A DNA stretch of 64,000 nt from Odontesthes bonariensis (GCF_027942865.1 NC_134519.1:18510248-18574247); one strand, 5' to 3'; positions 20,125 to 35,100 are shown, counted from the stretch's first letter. A program made the numbers and translations. Notes: a model not told the origin generated them from the letters alone.

Positions 20125-23100
20125 CTATGGAAAAGAGCAAACAAATCAATACATCGGTCAATAAACTCATGTAGCGCACATCCACCATTACCATTGAAAT
20201 AATGAACTTTATAATATCTTCAGTGTACTTGGGTTTGTTCAAGAATCTCTACCTCAGTGATGATAGCCCTATGCTGCCTGACCCTGCGGTATTCGTCCTC
20301 AAGCCCCACATTGTGCAGCAGTGACAGGGACAACGGCTTCCCATCGCGGCACAGGATGGCCTGGCACTTCCCCACGTTAGCAGCTGTGAGGGTGAAGCAC
20401 CCAGCGGGGTCGGTGGGGTCATGGCGAATGTGACACAGAGCCGCAGAGCCACCGAGTTTCTGTCCCGCAGTTCCAAGTTTCCTTAAGCAGAAGAAGAGAG
20501 AAGGTACAGCCAAAGGGAATTTAGATAATCAAATTTCAGTTTTACTTATAGATCCGAAATTTGTGACACAGGGGCTATAAATGAGAGCTGTTTTGCAAGT
20601 AAGAGAAAGTCATGTTTCTGTTCCTAATCACATTTTTTATTTGTGCACGTGACATTGGGTGACAACATAAAAATGGAAAAAAAAACTAAAGTCTCGCCCA
20701 ATGGTAGCTGGGAGTTGGATTAAGCTGGTAAAGAAAACAAATGGTTGGAATGTCGTTTAATTTTATTTAGGTTTGTAGGGTACTTTTTAGTCACCTCTGT
20801 ATTCTTGTCTGGACAAACTTACCCTAATAATCACTAAAAGTAATGGATGGACCTGCACATAAGTAATTGTACTTTGCAGATTTTCTGAAGATGTAGTCAA
20901 ATTCTGCAAAGCCACTGAACAGAAACCCAGCTAACAACAGACGAAATAAGAATAAAAAGAATAAAAAACGCCGGCCAACCCTACGGCGTACCTTTGCATG
21001 ACGAGGAAAGTGTTGGTCATGTAGTCCTCTTCGCTTTTTGTCTTGTGCAGTTCTTCAGCAAGCACATCATTCATTGTGCACTGCAGAAGATAGGGCACTT
21101 CCACATTCCTGTCTCCGTCAAACACACCGTACAGAGCTTCCCGACTCCCACAGAAACTGTTTACTGAAAGAGCTGCAACACAGAGTCTGAAAAGAAGACA
21201 TTTCGATTGAGTTGATCCACAAACAAGGCAGAGAAATAACAACGTTATCTACGACCGCTTTGACTGCAGGCAGAACCTTTGTCAACATTGCAGATTTGTT
21301 CATTGAGAATCACCTGCATTTGTGACAAAAGGATGGACACAATATTTTCTCAAACCTTTTTTGTTTTTTGTGGTTTTAGATTTGCCCAAACAGAGATACT
21401 TGGATCTAAATTGTTTATGTTTTTAGACAAGCCCTGTTCTCAGAATTTTCTTTATGAGAGTCATGTGTTTTGTTTTTTTTGTCAAATAACATTGTAAATC
21501 TGTTTGGATTAGTGAGGCTTCAGAGAACGTGTCTGATGGTGGTTGTTGGTTCATTGCTGACCGAGCTGAACTTACTTGTTCTTGACGCCTGAGGCCTCTG
21601 TGTAACCATGACTCCACACAGCAGGCCCACCAGATGCCTCAGTCGACGAGAAGGTTGGAGGCGGATCAATACGGAAGCAGCGAATATTACTGGAACACAT
21701 GATAAGATGAAACGGATCAAAATGGCTGTCTTGTGTTGAGCCACGAAGACTCATTAATCACTGAGAATATTCCATAGTGGCTACGTAGAGAAGACAGAAT
21801 GGACATGGAAACATGGAATTAAACATATACTTAAAAAATGCTGAAGGTGAAAGCTAAATCAAATATGAACATGAAAAATACAGCTGGAAATACAAGAGAC
21901 TGAAAGTTGTAGTCACACTAACATGTGTATAGCTTTATAAAGACAAAAACGCCTGCAGGAAAACAATGACATACTTAAGCTGCTCAAGGGTCTTGTGGTC
22001 CAGGTTGAGACGAGGGTTTCCAGTGAGGTCCAGCTCCTGAAGCTTTGGAGGCAGATTCTCTGGTAGAGTAATCTCACTCAGCTCGTTACAGCTCAGATCC
22101 ACACACTGCCGACAGAGAAGAGAAGAGAAGAGAAGAGAAGATGTCAGAAAATGCATATGCAGAACAACGTAACCCGAAGAGTTTGTAGAAGTGTGTTGCT
22201 GCTGCCGGCTTACTTTCATCTCCATCAGCTGCATGACCTCAGGAAAGACCTCAATGGCGTTGGAATGAGCAATGAGGGTGTGCATTCGACGGCAGTTCAT
22301 AATGGTGGTGGGGATGGTCTTCAGCATGTTTCCGCTCAGGTCCACCTCCTCCAGCTCCTCCAACTTGGCCATTTTACTGAAGGACGTGAAAAGCAATGGG
22401 AGAGTTAAAGTTCGGAACAATGATCTGGTTAATTGAATGACACCTGCTGTTTTTGTAAGCCTCGTTTCAACCCTGTAAATATTAAGAAAGAGTTCTTTAC
22501 CTTGCTGGAAAGGTCTGAAGGTGGTTGAAGGCCATGTGCAAAACTCTTAAATGGGTATGGCCTGTAAGCATGGGTACACACTTGTCCGTCAGCCAGTTAT
22601 TCGTCAGGTAGAGCTCCTGCAGGATGCTGTGGCTGTCCTCTGACAAACTGGACGGTGGAAGGTGCTCCAACTTATTGGCTGATACATTTACGCACCGTAA
22701 GCTGGAAGTAAAAGTACGCACGCTTATTTATCCTCCTCTAGAGTCGAACATGAAAAATCTAGAAATCTAGCTCTGGAGTCATTTCAATTACAGGCACATG
22801 CATAAATTCAAACTTTTATATTCGCACCAGTAAAACATCCCAACCCTTCACAGCTTGGTAGTTTTTTTTTAATTTGCCTGCCGTCCTCGCCCTTGGTTAT
22901 CCTGTCCTTGATTAAATGGACAATTCATAATTTCTGCCATTCATCTTAATGTTAATCTGCAGTTTCCATTCAATGAATCTTCTAGTCAGATGCTGGGTGC
23001 AAATTATCATGAGAGAAGAAAAAAAAAAAAGAATAGAAAATCTCTTCCACACTTCCAGTTGATGATTAATGCTACCTGTCAGATTTGAGGAACAGGTTGC

Positions 23101-26100
23101 AGGGAAGCTCCACCAGTTGATTGTGCTGAACGTCTAAAACCTCCAGCAGAGGGCGCTCCACTCTTTCCGGCAGCTTCTGTAACTGGTTATGTCCAGCACT
23201 CAGCTTCCTCAGACTGTTGCTGCACAACAACCTGCAGCACAAAGAATATGTCAATATGGATGTATTAGCAACAGAACACGAGGGGTAAACAACATGAAAA
23301 ACTTAGATAGCGAGCTATCCGGATAGTGAAGATTAACAAATAGATGGACAGACAGACAGACAGAAAGAAGAGGGCTAATAAGAAAATAAGGATAGTGCCG
23401 AAGCAAGATGGGGTTGTAGATGTGGACAGAGGGAAAAAAAAAAAAAAAGAGTTGGAGTGCCTCTAGTAGCACCTGCAGCTGAAATTCATCATTCTGACAC
23501 TTATTGGATAAAAAAATAAATCTCTAGACGATGAGGGGACCAAAGGTAGAGAGACAGAAAGAGGAGAAAAGGAGAGAAGCAGAGGGAGCGAGGTTGACAG
23601 AGTCGATGCGACACATGGAGAAGAGGAAGAGGTGCATCTGAGCTGACCTTCTAAAATAGTATATATAAAGAGGAAGCGAATGGACGAAGGCTGTGGAGGT
23701 TACAGGCTATCTGGGTGATTTATGAGACTCTATAGGGGATAGATGAGGAGCCTGTCGAAGGGCAGGGAGAATAATGCAGATTTGTTCTACATTTACAGGG
23801 AGGCTTACCTCGCCGGGAGCTCAGTGATGACGTTGTGGCTCACATCCAGAACTTCTAGTTTATTTGCCTCACACAGCCAGTCTGGCAAGGACTCCATATG
23901 GTTCCTGCAGGAAAAGAAAGGGGTGATGATGATGAATTATGTTCAGTTGGCAAAATGTTGTATAGAAAATGGAATATAAAACAATGCAAGGTAATACTAT
24001 ATATTCAATGTCACTTTTGTTTGAAAAGAGGCTTTTTTCTATTTTATATAATATTTCAGATCCAGATAAGTGAAGTCTTCAAAGGGAAATAGTATCTTAT
24101 ATTTCCTGACGATTATCTTCAGCGTGACACTCTCTTAAGGCCACTTGCTTAAGTGTAACCTTTTAATATAAATTTAGCTTCCAAAAAAAAAAAAAAAAAA
24201 AAAAAAAATCGATGACTACAAATAGGTCTAAGCACAGAAACCCATCTCTCACTTCAAGTTTGTGTCAAAGTAAAAAGTGACATGGTCAGTCAATGACAGC
24301 TTTCCAAGTTGATATTTCACCACACTTGGATCCTTCCCCCGATGCACTCCATTTCCCCTTTCAGTCACATGATCTTTAAAGCATCATTTACACCAAACAA
24401 TTACTGCTCTTGTAGGGCAGAGAGGGTGACTGAGCAGGCTTACATTTCAACAGTACTGTACCGGCAATTAGTGTTCAACTTTTTTTTCTTAAAACACAAG
24501 TACTTTGTGAATATTTCTCACCTTGAGATGTCCATGTAACTGAGATTGGAGGGCACGGTGCTGACATCCAGCTGTCGTAACTCTGCAAGGAGAAATCCAA
24601 ACACATTAACCTACAGCAAGGACGGTCTTATATGAAAGCAGGTAAATGGAAAATGGAGGGGAGCGTTTGGGAGGGGGAGGATGGTGATGACAAGTTGGAG
24701 AAAAATGATGGAGAGAGACAATTAGATGTCTGCGCTGATGGGAGAAATGGAAGCTTGTGAATAGATGAGTACGAGAGTGGAATCTGTAAGGACACATCCG
24801 CCGTGAGTTACAGGTTCAGAGGAGAGAGGTTCACGTCGGTGATTTCAGTTAGAATCAAGTAAGGGGGCAGTGGAAAAGGAAAGAGGGTCTCTTTTTTATT
24901 AACCACACATGATTGTTCCTGTGTGCCAGACCCACCGTTGTTGCAGGCGTAGATGCCTTTGAGCAAGCAACCCTTGACTTTGAGACTGGTGATGTGGTTC
25001 CTTTCGCAGTGAAGCACCTCCAGCCGGGGAAAGACTGTGGCGTCCAGATCCGTCAGCCTATTATCCCTCACATCCAGCTGGGTCACGTGCCTTAGCAGGT
25101 CAGGCTCATCTGGCACCATGACAGAGATCTTATTCAACCTGATAGAGGAGGCAGGGAGGAGGCAAAGGTTCATCTTCAATTGGATTAGGCTGTGACCTCT
25201 CTTGTAAGGTACAGAACATGCCTTGGGTGATTGCTGCTATATTGTGGAGTAATGTCGAGTGCTCTGATGCTCTATTTACAACAATTATGGATAAAGCAGG
25301 GACAAGTCACTGGTTTTGACTGAAATGTATTTGTTGCAGTGTAAGTCATCATCTGATAATCTGAGATTGATATTTTAACATTTTCAAGCAGTAGACATTA
25401 GACTAAAATATATAATTCTGTATAATTCCTTTTACTTCAATGAGCAGCTTGAAAATGGACAGGAAACGAAAACTACATTATCAAGAGGAATACAACAACC
25501 TCGAATATCCTTTCGATTTGTTGTTGATTTTTTTTAAAAACACAACCGTCACAACTTTTTTTACTGAAGATTAGTAAAGACAAATGAGAAAGCTGAAAAA
25601 TAAGTCAGAGGAAGTTAAGTATTAACTTTAAAATAATGCAAGTCACTCTAGCTCTGTACTTTCCCAGACATCTGATGGGGCCACTGCAGGCAAATGATTT
25701 CTTGATACCGTGCTGTTTAGCTGCCTGGTCATGTGACGGCTTCCTCCCAGAGTTATTCTTTCGATAATTATTGGAATAAAGTGTGTTTCTAAGCACAGTG
25801 CTTGGGACAGGCATGCCTGGGTACTTACAGTGATGCATGTATCGGTCTGAATTCTCTCAAAGTGATGCTTAAAATCCATTCAAACCCAACATTTTTTAAA
25901 TACAATCTATAGTAATCTGCCTGCATGACTGTACCTTAGATCAATGTGTTTGACATGAAGCAGTCTGAAATTCTGCAGGGTGAGTGTTTCCAGATGGTTG
26001 CCAGCCATGCACAACTTCTCCATGGAGGCCAACCGCTCCAGCACCTGGGGCACGTGGTTGAACTGGTTGAAGGAAAGACCGAGGTAGCTCAGCCTCTGCA

Positions 26101-29100
26101 GGGAACCCAGCTCAGGGGGCAGGTCACTTAAACTGTTTCCATCCAACAGGAACGTCTGCAAACTGAGAGAGGAACAATTGTCTTTGTTAACTACAAATTC
26201 TGTTTATTCTCACAGGATATGTCATGTTGTACCAACTTAATACTGTAACATTTTCTGCATCCATAATGAGTACACTTTGTGTCCAGCAGATGGCACTAAC
26301 AGCATAAATACCCTGCTGGCCACTTCAGGAATTTACAGGCATACCAGATCATTCCCGCAGATTATCTTCTCATCTTGCCCAGTTTAAACCCTGCATACCA
26401 GTATGTTTGGTTTCGAATGAGGTCTGAGTTTGAAGGACATGCACTATCCAAAATGTCTGTACTGACCCAGTTACTACACAATTCCCTTAATTAATGTAAA
26501 AAGTAAAAAGGACCAAATAAGATATGTAGTTGTGGAGAAGCTTAAGACTTCACTTGACCTAATAAAGACTTTAGATGTGAATATGTTTCCCATCCCTTCT
26601 TCAGGGTAACTGCACTGTTTTTAGCATACAAAGGGGAATGATACTGGAACCCTACCAAAATCTAAAAGGCCTGTGAGCTTTCCCATGAGAGAGGAAAAAA
26701 GACAGCCGACAAAATCAGCTGTGTTGCATCTTCTCCAAAATGTGGGTGCAAAACTGCAACATTTTTTGTGATTCCTTAATTGTAAACTGTGCTGCAACTG
26801 TGTTGGACAGGGAGCTGTTGGAGAGAAGATTTTTTTTTTTTTTTATCTCAATGATTTCATTGTTAAAAAAAATCAAATCAAATAAAAGCTGAGAAAATCT
26901 CAAATTTTTTGATGGAGTGGCAACACTGTTATCGAAAGGAAGCTTATTAGAATTTAGCTGCAAGAAGACCCAAGTGAGACAGGTCAGTTGAAATAGGCAA
27001 TTTACTGGTCAATTAAAAAGACATCAAGAGAAATGTAAGCAGCTCGCAGATAAAAGCTGGGGTGCACCTCAAAAATAATAAGAAAAACTGCAAGTCTCAA
27101 CAAAACAGCTGATCAGCTCAATGACAAAGTGAGGGAAACATTTAGAATTCCTCAAAGAATACAGTAAATAAAAAAAATTATTTTAGCATAGATAAGAAAA
27201 TAAAAAAGCAAGAAGCACTCAGGGACTCAAAAAGTCACCTGCAAGCACCACAAGATGATCTGCGCAAGTTATACATTCTTTGCTCAAATACTGGCACAAG
27301 CAAAGTGCGTTGTTATCGCACGGCAACTCCCACATCTAGCTATGTGAACTGCAACTGGAAGATGGTTCTTTAAAAATGCTATCCAGTTTCCCAGCCCTGA
27401 AACTCAATCAAAGCAAACACTCACGCTAAAGGTATGTAAAATTGTTGGGTAAGTACCTACATCTCAAGCAGCAAATAGCACAGAGAGGAGGGTAAATACC
27501 AAAAAGAAATAGTAATATAACAAACAAAAGGAAAACCGCATGTGCTGATGCTTTCGTTTTAATCATGGCTCTGGCCTTCCTAAAAATTTTGATCTTGCGT
27601 TACAACAGTTCTCTGGCTTCCTGACACAGGCATAAAGTTGGTAATGGTTCCAATAACGTCTGTGTGATCAGTTAGTTATTTTTGTTGCTTACTTGGTCAT
27701 GGTGCTCACAGAGGCGGGGACAGAGGCCAGGTAGTTACAGCTGAGGTTGACCTCTGTCAGGGTGGGGATGTCACAGATGGCCTGAGGGAACTGACCGAGA
27801 TGGTTGTTGGACAGGTTGAGGCTCCGCAGACGGGAAAACCTGGAGATGAGAAGAGGAGAAGAGGAGAAGAGAAGATGAAGTGGCGATTGGAGAGCACAGT
27901 CATACCTTGTAAAAATTAAAATTGCAAAAGAGCATAACATAATCATGAATATATTCATGGACTGTTAATCAAAATGTAGCTTTCATGTATTTATTTAAGT
28001 AAAAACACACAATTAGATCCAGCACAGCCACAGACACAGCTGACTTATTAAGGCGCAACCTTCACATTTGACTGTTGAGCAAACAAGCACAGAATGGTCG
28101 TCTGTGTTGTTCATTTAAACACCAGAGACCAGCGGCATTCAGCGTGACCTCCCATGGCATACTGTTGACCTTCACAGGAGTTGCACGCTCAGGAACCAAG
28201 AATACACAAAGACAACCAGGGGAAATGGCTATCTGTCTTTATTCATCCATCTACACTCATACGTATCCCGCTCTCACCTTTCAGAGAGAGGGCAGCACAC
28301 CAGAACTGCCCACTGGAGCAGCTGCTAATGCTGGCACGTGATTTTTCACACCGTGTCCACACATGGGTTACGCACACATTCACACAGTAGATCACGATGA
28401 TGGAGATAATGGCAAACAACACGTTGAGCCTATTGATTAGGGGAGTAATTCCAGCTGAGGGTGACTCCCGCCTGCAGTGGGAGAGAGTATGTGAGAAAAT
28501 GTCATTCCGCTAATAAGTCAACCTCTGCAAAGTGCTGTGTAATGCTTCTACCCCTTCCTCACATATCCCCCCGTCTGTGTCATGCTCTGTCATTCTGGCT
28601 CCCCCTGTTATTCTCTCTCCACCTCACTCCATTTCTTGTGCGGTTCAAGCAGTGCTAATCATTTTTGACAAAGGATCGGTCGTAAGCAACTCATAGTCGT
28701 GACCTATAAGAATTACAGTGGTGCTGGAGAGTTTTCACAGCCGTTCAAATTCAGCACATTTTGTTCCGTCTCAGAGTCATCTTAAAAATGATCCAGTTCA
28801 TTGCTCCGTACTTGTCAATCTACATGCTTCTTCTCCCTAACAGAGAGGCTGGGGGACTAGTTGGAACAAAGGGAAAGATGAATGCAGAAAAAGCACAGAG
28901 CAAACCGAAGTGAAAACCTTTCTCGGGTAAAAGGAACAGGCGTAGGTTGCCAACCACAAAACACAGATAGACAAAGTTATCTAGCTGGTGAGTACGGTGG
29001 GGCATTTAACAGCTACATAGGTAAAGGAAGAGTGAAGAGTATCTATTATGTGCACAGAGATTGACTCTCCATTGTTATATTTGTTGTTCTATGTCTGCTG

Positions 29101-32100
29101 AAACTTAATATAGAAATAATTTCAATACTTTGTTCTGCTGCAACTCAATTGAACCAGAATCATTTTGTGTATATTTATCTCAGCCTTAAACAACCCCTTG
29201 TACCCTGAATACTGTTTCTGCCACTCCACTATCTTTCCTTCCTCTCCCCTCCCATCTAACCCCACTTCTATGACCTTTGTGCTTTTCATAACTCTCCAAA
29301 CTATCATCCATATGTAAATACGCAGGCCAAAGGTTCAATTAAACGCATAGAGCTCTAGCTATTCCCCTCAGTGAGTGCTAACCTCTGTCTCAGACAGAGA
29401 TGCATGCTGGGAAGGCAGTCCCATGCCAGAGGAAAGAGCTAGTATCCCAGACGACTGATCATGCATAGATGATTGTCGAATCACCCACCAGTTAGTATTT
29501 GGCCAGCGAGAACAAAGAGAGAAGGGGTGAGGCATGCTGAAGGTTCATACGTTCCAGTGCTCTATGAAAAATACAAAGCACTATGACCCTATGTTAGATG
29601 ACAGAGAAAGCCAATGTTTATATGGAAACAAAAACAGATTCTCACACAACAGTCCACACTAAAACACATACACCCACATCCACAGAGGCTGCACACAAAG
29701 TAGTATTGTTCTTGACTGCATCTCTTTTGACACAAGCCTCTCAGGGGAAAGCGAGTACTCAAGACACTCTGCTGCATGTCTCTGTCAAAAAACCCTCTAT
29801 TTTCAGCTAAACTATTCATCTCTTTCTCATTACTGACCTCATTTTCTGTCATGCTGGGTCAAACGCAGATGAGCCTACTTTGGTTTGGCAAAGCTGAATG
29901 GATGTTATCTCCCTTGACCAGCAGGGGAGCTGTGCATAGCTCACTCAGATTTAAAAAACTAGTTATTCCCCTAATGCAGGGGTGGCCAACCGGTCAGAGA
30001 CTAAGAGCGGCATTTTTTACTGTGTGACCACAAAGAGCCACATTATTTAGAAAAATGACCGAATTTTCTCCGTTCCATCCGTCTGTTCTTGACTCGCTCT
30101 CGTCTCGGTCACGTGATGCATCAACGCTGATATTAAACCCACGAACCGAGCAAAATGAGTCAAAAACAGGCGTGTTTGGAAAGCTTCTTCCCAGTGAGGA
30201 GACAGAAGAAGAGGCTGTGACCACCAAGAAAAAGAAAGCTGCATTTTGAAGGCATTTTTAAGTGTTACCATAGCGATCAGAGAGCGTTAGGAGGCAGAGA
30301 GTCGTTATGTCAGGAGGACGCTGCTAATAAAGTTACATACAAGTACACAGTGGATTCAAGTTTATTATTATATTTACTAAATACCACAATGTCTGTGTTG
30401 GTCGTATTGTTTTATTTTGTAGTATTTATCCGCCATACTGTGAAAATATTGGCTGACATTAAACCAGTCCATGAGGCAAAAAAAGGTTGGAGACCGCTGC
30501 TGTATTGAACTCAAACAAAGCGAACACGCACATTAAAAGAAACCCACAAACACAAATGTTGATATGAACGTAAGAGCCACATGAAACCAGACAAAGAGTC
30601 GCGGGTTGGCCACCCCTGCCCTAATGTCATATTCTGTTCAACACTAGTCATTATCCTGGGGATTAAAAAAATAAAGACGAGTCAAAATTAAATTAGTGTG
30701 GCAGAGAATCATAACATCCTGACCTCATTCACGAGGAGGACCAAAAAAAAAAAGATGCATGTGCATTACTCATGCACAGCCAAACAGACACAGATTCATG
30801 TTGGGCAGACATCTTCAAACGAAGAGAAAAAAACAAAAAACAAAAACTAATGTCATACTGCATCAAGACTCTGTATGCACTGACCCCAAATCAGTAGCCT
30901 GCAGCCACAATTTTAGTTGCTTACATGCAAGCGACTCCATTCTACACACACAACTAACACTTACTCAGCCGTCAGATTCACACACTGTAAATTGTACAAT
31001 TCTTCTACCAATAATCCTCATAAAAGACATGCTGTGAGTGGCGTGCAAGTGTATCAGCATATGTATGAATGCGCACACACACAATCACACACACAGTATA
31101 CTGTATCTTGCCCGTAGTATTTAATCTGGGACCATGATAAGCATGCAGCAGATGGTGCCCACAGAGAAAAAGAGTAAGGGAGCCCGGGCACATTAAAAGC
31201 TTCCCTGCAGACGCATCTATCCCTCTGGGCTCTTTTGGCCTAGCCTGGTACAGTCCTGGCTAGCTTCTTTGGTCCATGTGTGCCAATGGCTCAAGTCCTA
31301 GACTGCTCAGGTCGATTGCTTGCAAACTGCAGGTGAAAACTAAATCTGTCCAATCCAGCCAACCGTGACCTGCTGTTTCCACTGCAGCCTTGCTGTGACA
31401 GCGTATTGTCTCATCTTATTGTGAAATAGCCCATCCCAGTTCCCGTCATGGGTAAGTTATGTTAAGTTCTTCTAAACATTCTTTGCCTCAAGTTTCATCT
31501 TGCCCAAAACAGTTTATTCCGAACTACACTGAAATGTTTCATTGACCTGAAATGCCACATATTTTTTTCTCATCATTTCTTCCTGCCTCATCACCTCCAT
31601 AACAATGTATAATACAAAACAAATAAACAATTTTAAAATATTGAAAACCCAACTCCGATTATCAGCAGAACGGGAATGCTACTTAAAGAACTAGCTACCA
31701 GCTATCAAAAACCTAGCTCATGCTGGTCAAGCTGGTTACCAGTTCAAGCTGGATTTAGCTGGTAGGAGGAGGACCTGGTAGTATAAAAGCTCAAACATGC
31801 CAACATTGTGATGAAAGTGGCCTCAGTATCTCAGGACTATTCACCAGAATCCTCAATCCATTCATATCTAAGAAACCCCAGCACTGAAATTTAGCCTCGG
31901 GTTCGTCTCCTGTAGGTTTATGATAACATCCTACCTCTGTAACTGCTGAAGGCGCTGGTCTGCAGGCAGGAAGTTGTGTTTGAGGTTGAGGTGGGTGAGG
32001 TCGTGGCTATAGAAGAGGTTAGGAGGAAGATTCTCCAGACTGCAGCAGGACAGATCTACCGAGTTGATTCTCTGGGACACCATCTAGATGGAGGTAGAGA

Positions 32101-35100
32101 TGATAAGGGACGAGAGAATGACAGGGAGAAGCAGGAAAATAGAATTAAACAAGTTTACATTGACCACACGAGGTACTGGTTTTACTTTGTGTTTGTAGTC
32201 TGATACTAAGGGGTCAAATGTCACTCAGTGGCAATCTTCTTAGGATTATTGAGTCAGAATGAGTCGAAGGAAAGCCCAAGAAGTTATTGACCTAACGTGC
32301 ATTTCATCTATTCAAATGCAGATGTGCAGAGTAGTAAGGCTGCGTTGGTCATTTGATGGTCATATTCACAGAAACATAAGCAGCAATCTGAACTGAATCT
32401 AAAGTGTAAAGGTCATCTTCATCTTAAGAGAAAGGAAGTGTACACTGAGTAAACTCATGTCTTTTATAGTGGAGTTAGCTTGAGGCTCAGCAGTCATCAC
32501 TGGAGCACGTGCTGCCTCTATCCAGGCTTCTATTCTGAGTGGCCCTCTGGGTGCCGGTGACATGCACGTCCCTGTTAATATTTAGAAAAAGAGGTTTTCT
32601 GGCTGTGGCCTACTTGAGTTCAAATGGGAGACAGGAGGGAGAGACGAGTGGTATTTGTGTGTGTGAATGCATCTAGCTTTGGTTATAAATGATGGATTGG
32701 ACAGTGGAGATACACAGTTGCAAGAATAGCCCTTTAGAATTACAAGGATATCTAAAGAAGTGTTCTTATCTTCATCAAAGTTCTAATCACAGACAAACGC
32801 AATCTAACTAAACTCATAGTACACAAACAGATGTGTGTTTGATACCTCCCTCTGTCCCTTTCAAGTCACGGTACACAATTTCCATTGAGCTGAGGCCTTT
32901 TCAAAGCAATGAGTGCTTTTTATTTACTTTTTAAAGAAAAATTTCCCAACCATTCTCTTGTTGATTTACATGTTGTTTGCATGTGTTGTTGCATCCCTGG
33001 ACCTCTCCTTACTTCCAGGTGATAGACTGCTGCCCTAAAACCTAATGATAAAATTCATTCTTCCCTCAATGATTGCAAGGCTCATCATAGCCGCTGATCC
33101 AGTGAGATAGCACAACAGGCCACACCATCGTGCTACCTCCACCGTGCTTTGCAGGTTGGATGACATTTTGATGTTGAGGTGCAGTATTTTTTTTCCTTCC
33201 AAACACAGTTCTTCTTTTTTTTAAATTACATTTTTGTTTCACTATTTCAGGGAAAATGACCAAAAATGCTCGTGTTTTTCTTAGCATTAAGCGGATACAT
33301 ATACGTGGGCACATATACACTTTTTCATCTATTTCAGATTTGCATGCTGTGCACTTGCTGAGATCTCTGCAGGACAACAAGCCTCCCATTTGTAAAGAGT
33401 TGGTCTTACTTTTGTATTAATGAGCACTTGGATAAGAAGAAATACCTTTGTAGCCTTTTCAAGCCTTGAGCTCTTCAAAGTTGTTTTCATAAAAGCACAA
33501 CTCGTGCCAACCACACCTTATTGAGAGGAGTAGACTTCTTGAGCCTTTATTTAAAGAGACTGACACCTCTAAAATCCACACTTCCAATCTCGTGCCCTCA
33601 TTTAAACCCGTGACTCCAAGTAACCTTTGGCATAGGTTGTTAACAGAAGTTCATAAACTTTTCCTCTTTGCACTGTGAGTCATTACACAAAGTGTTTAAT
33701 AAAGACATGAAAACACTGCGGTTAGTGCAGTCAAAATGTGCTTGTCTTCAGTTGTGGTAATCAGTTGGTAATTTAACTGTGAATTCCAAAGGGACAGTAA
33801 TGACAGTAAGTGCAGTTTTCTGCCCACTTGGTCATATAACAGTGGGACTGCACTGGGTGAAGCACAGTTGAGCATGTACTGATTTAGAATGCAACTGAGA
33901 CTCTAGTAGTGACTGGGAAGCACATGTTTTTGTTCTACTTTTCTTTCTCCAACTCTCCCACTCACACAATACCTTGGCAGCGTGTCTATGCCACCGCAGG
34001 TGCTCCGTGAAGCTGTCAAAGCTGACGTAGTAGGTTTGACTCTGAGGCCCTGCTGAGCTGAAGGCCAAACAATGATTGTGCTTCTTCACCTCCTCCACCT
34101 GCAGCCAGACAAACACAAGAGTGACAGACTGGAATACTGACACATCTGACCCCACACAGAGTATAAATAACACCCCCTTTATGCCTATAGAATTGGGAAA
34201 AAAATGTCAAAGAGGGAGGGAGGAAAAAGCTGACACATGATGTCTTAAGAAATGAGTTCTTATTCATTAGTTCTTCTTTTGAAGCAAATAAGAAAGTTCG
34301 GGCCTGGAAGGTCAAATTTGGTCATCCAGAAAAAAAATCTGAAAGGCACACATGAACATATAATGAACGTGTCTGACACGAGACAGGGCTTTTTAGACAC
34401 TCAGGCTCAGGCTTTAGCATGTTTTCTCTGTGAATGAATGGTTGACTAGTTTAAATAGAACACTAGCCCGCATACACACAAACTCACCCCTTACCAACAC
34501 ATGCAGAGTCACGTGTTGTGTGTGAAATGTTTAGAAACTGGGTGTGGTGGGGGTATGGACTGTCCTTTGTATCGGGCATACAACCAGATAATGCTTTTCA
34601 CAAGAGCTTTTTTTTTCTCACAAATATGTACACACACGCACACACACACACCCACACACACGCACGCATGCACACGCACGCATGCACACGCACGCACACA
34701 CGCATGCACGCACGCACACCCACACACACACATAGCAATAAACAAATTAAGGTCAAAATAACAGAGTGATATAAGGCTACTTTGATTTTACAGGGCTCCA
34801 TTAAACTAATCACTTAAGTGTGTCATGACTCCAGATTAGAATTTAACAAAACATCCCAGCTGAACAAAAACATTTTCTTTGTAAGACTGGCAAGGACTAT
34901 TTCTCTTTGACCTTAGCTTAAGCTAAACTGAGCAAAGCATGCAGCATTACTGGACTTCAAACTAAAGGACAAGCTGTTGTTTGAGGTGACATGTCACCAC
35001 TGCATTGGGAGACAATTATGGAGGGTAATAAGAATGACTTTATAAGGTCATTCTCCCATGATATGACATCTGGTTTTATGATCGAAAACATAAATCATGT

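Noticed and set aside
34501..34813. Cys/Val- and Thr/His-rich ORFs on both strands
   Set aside because: They read through the CA/CACG microsatellite at 34626-34733.
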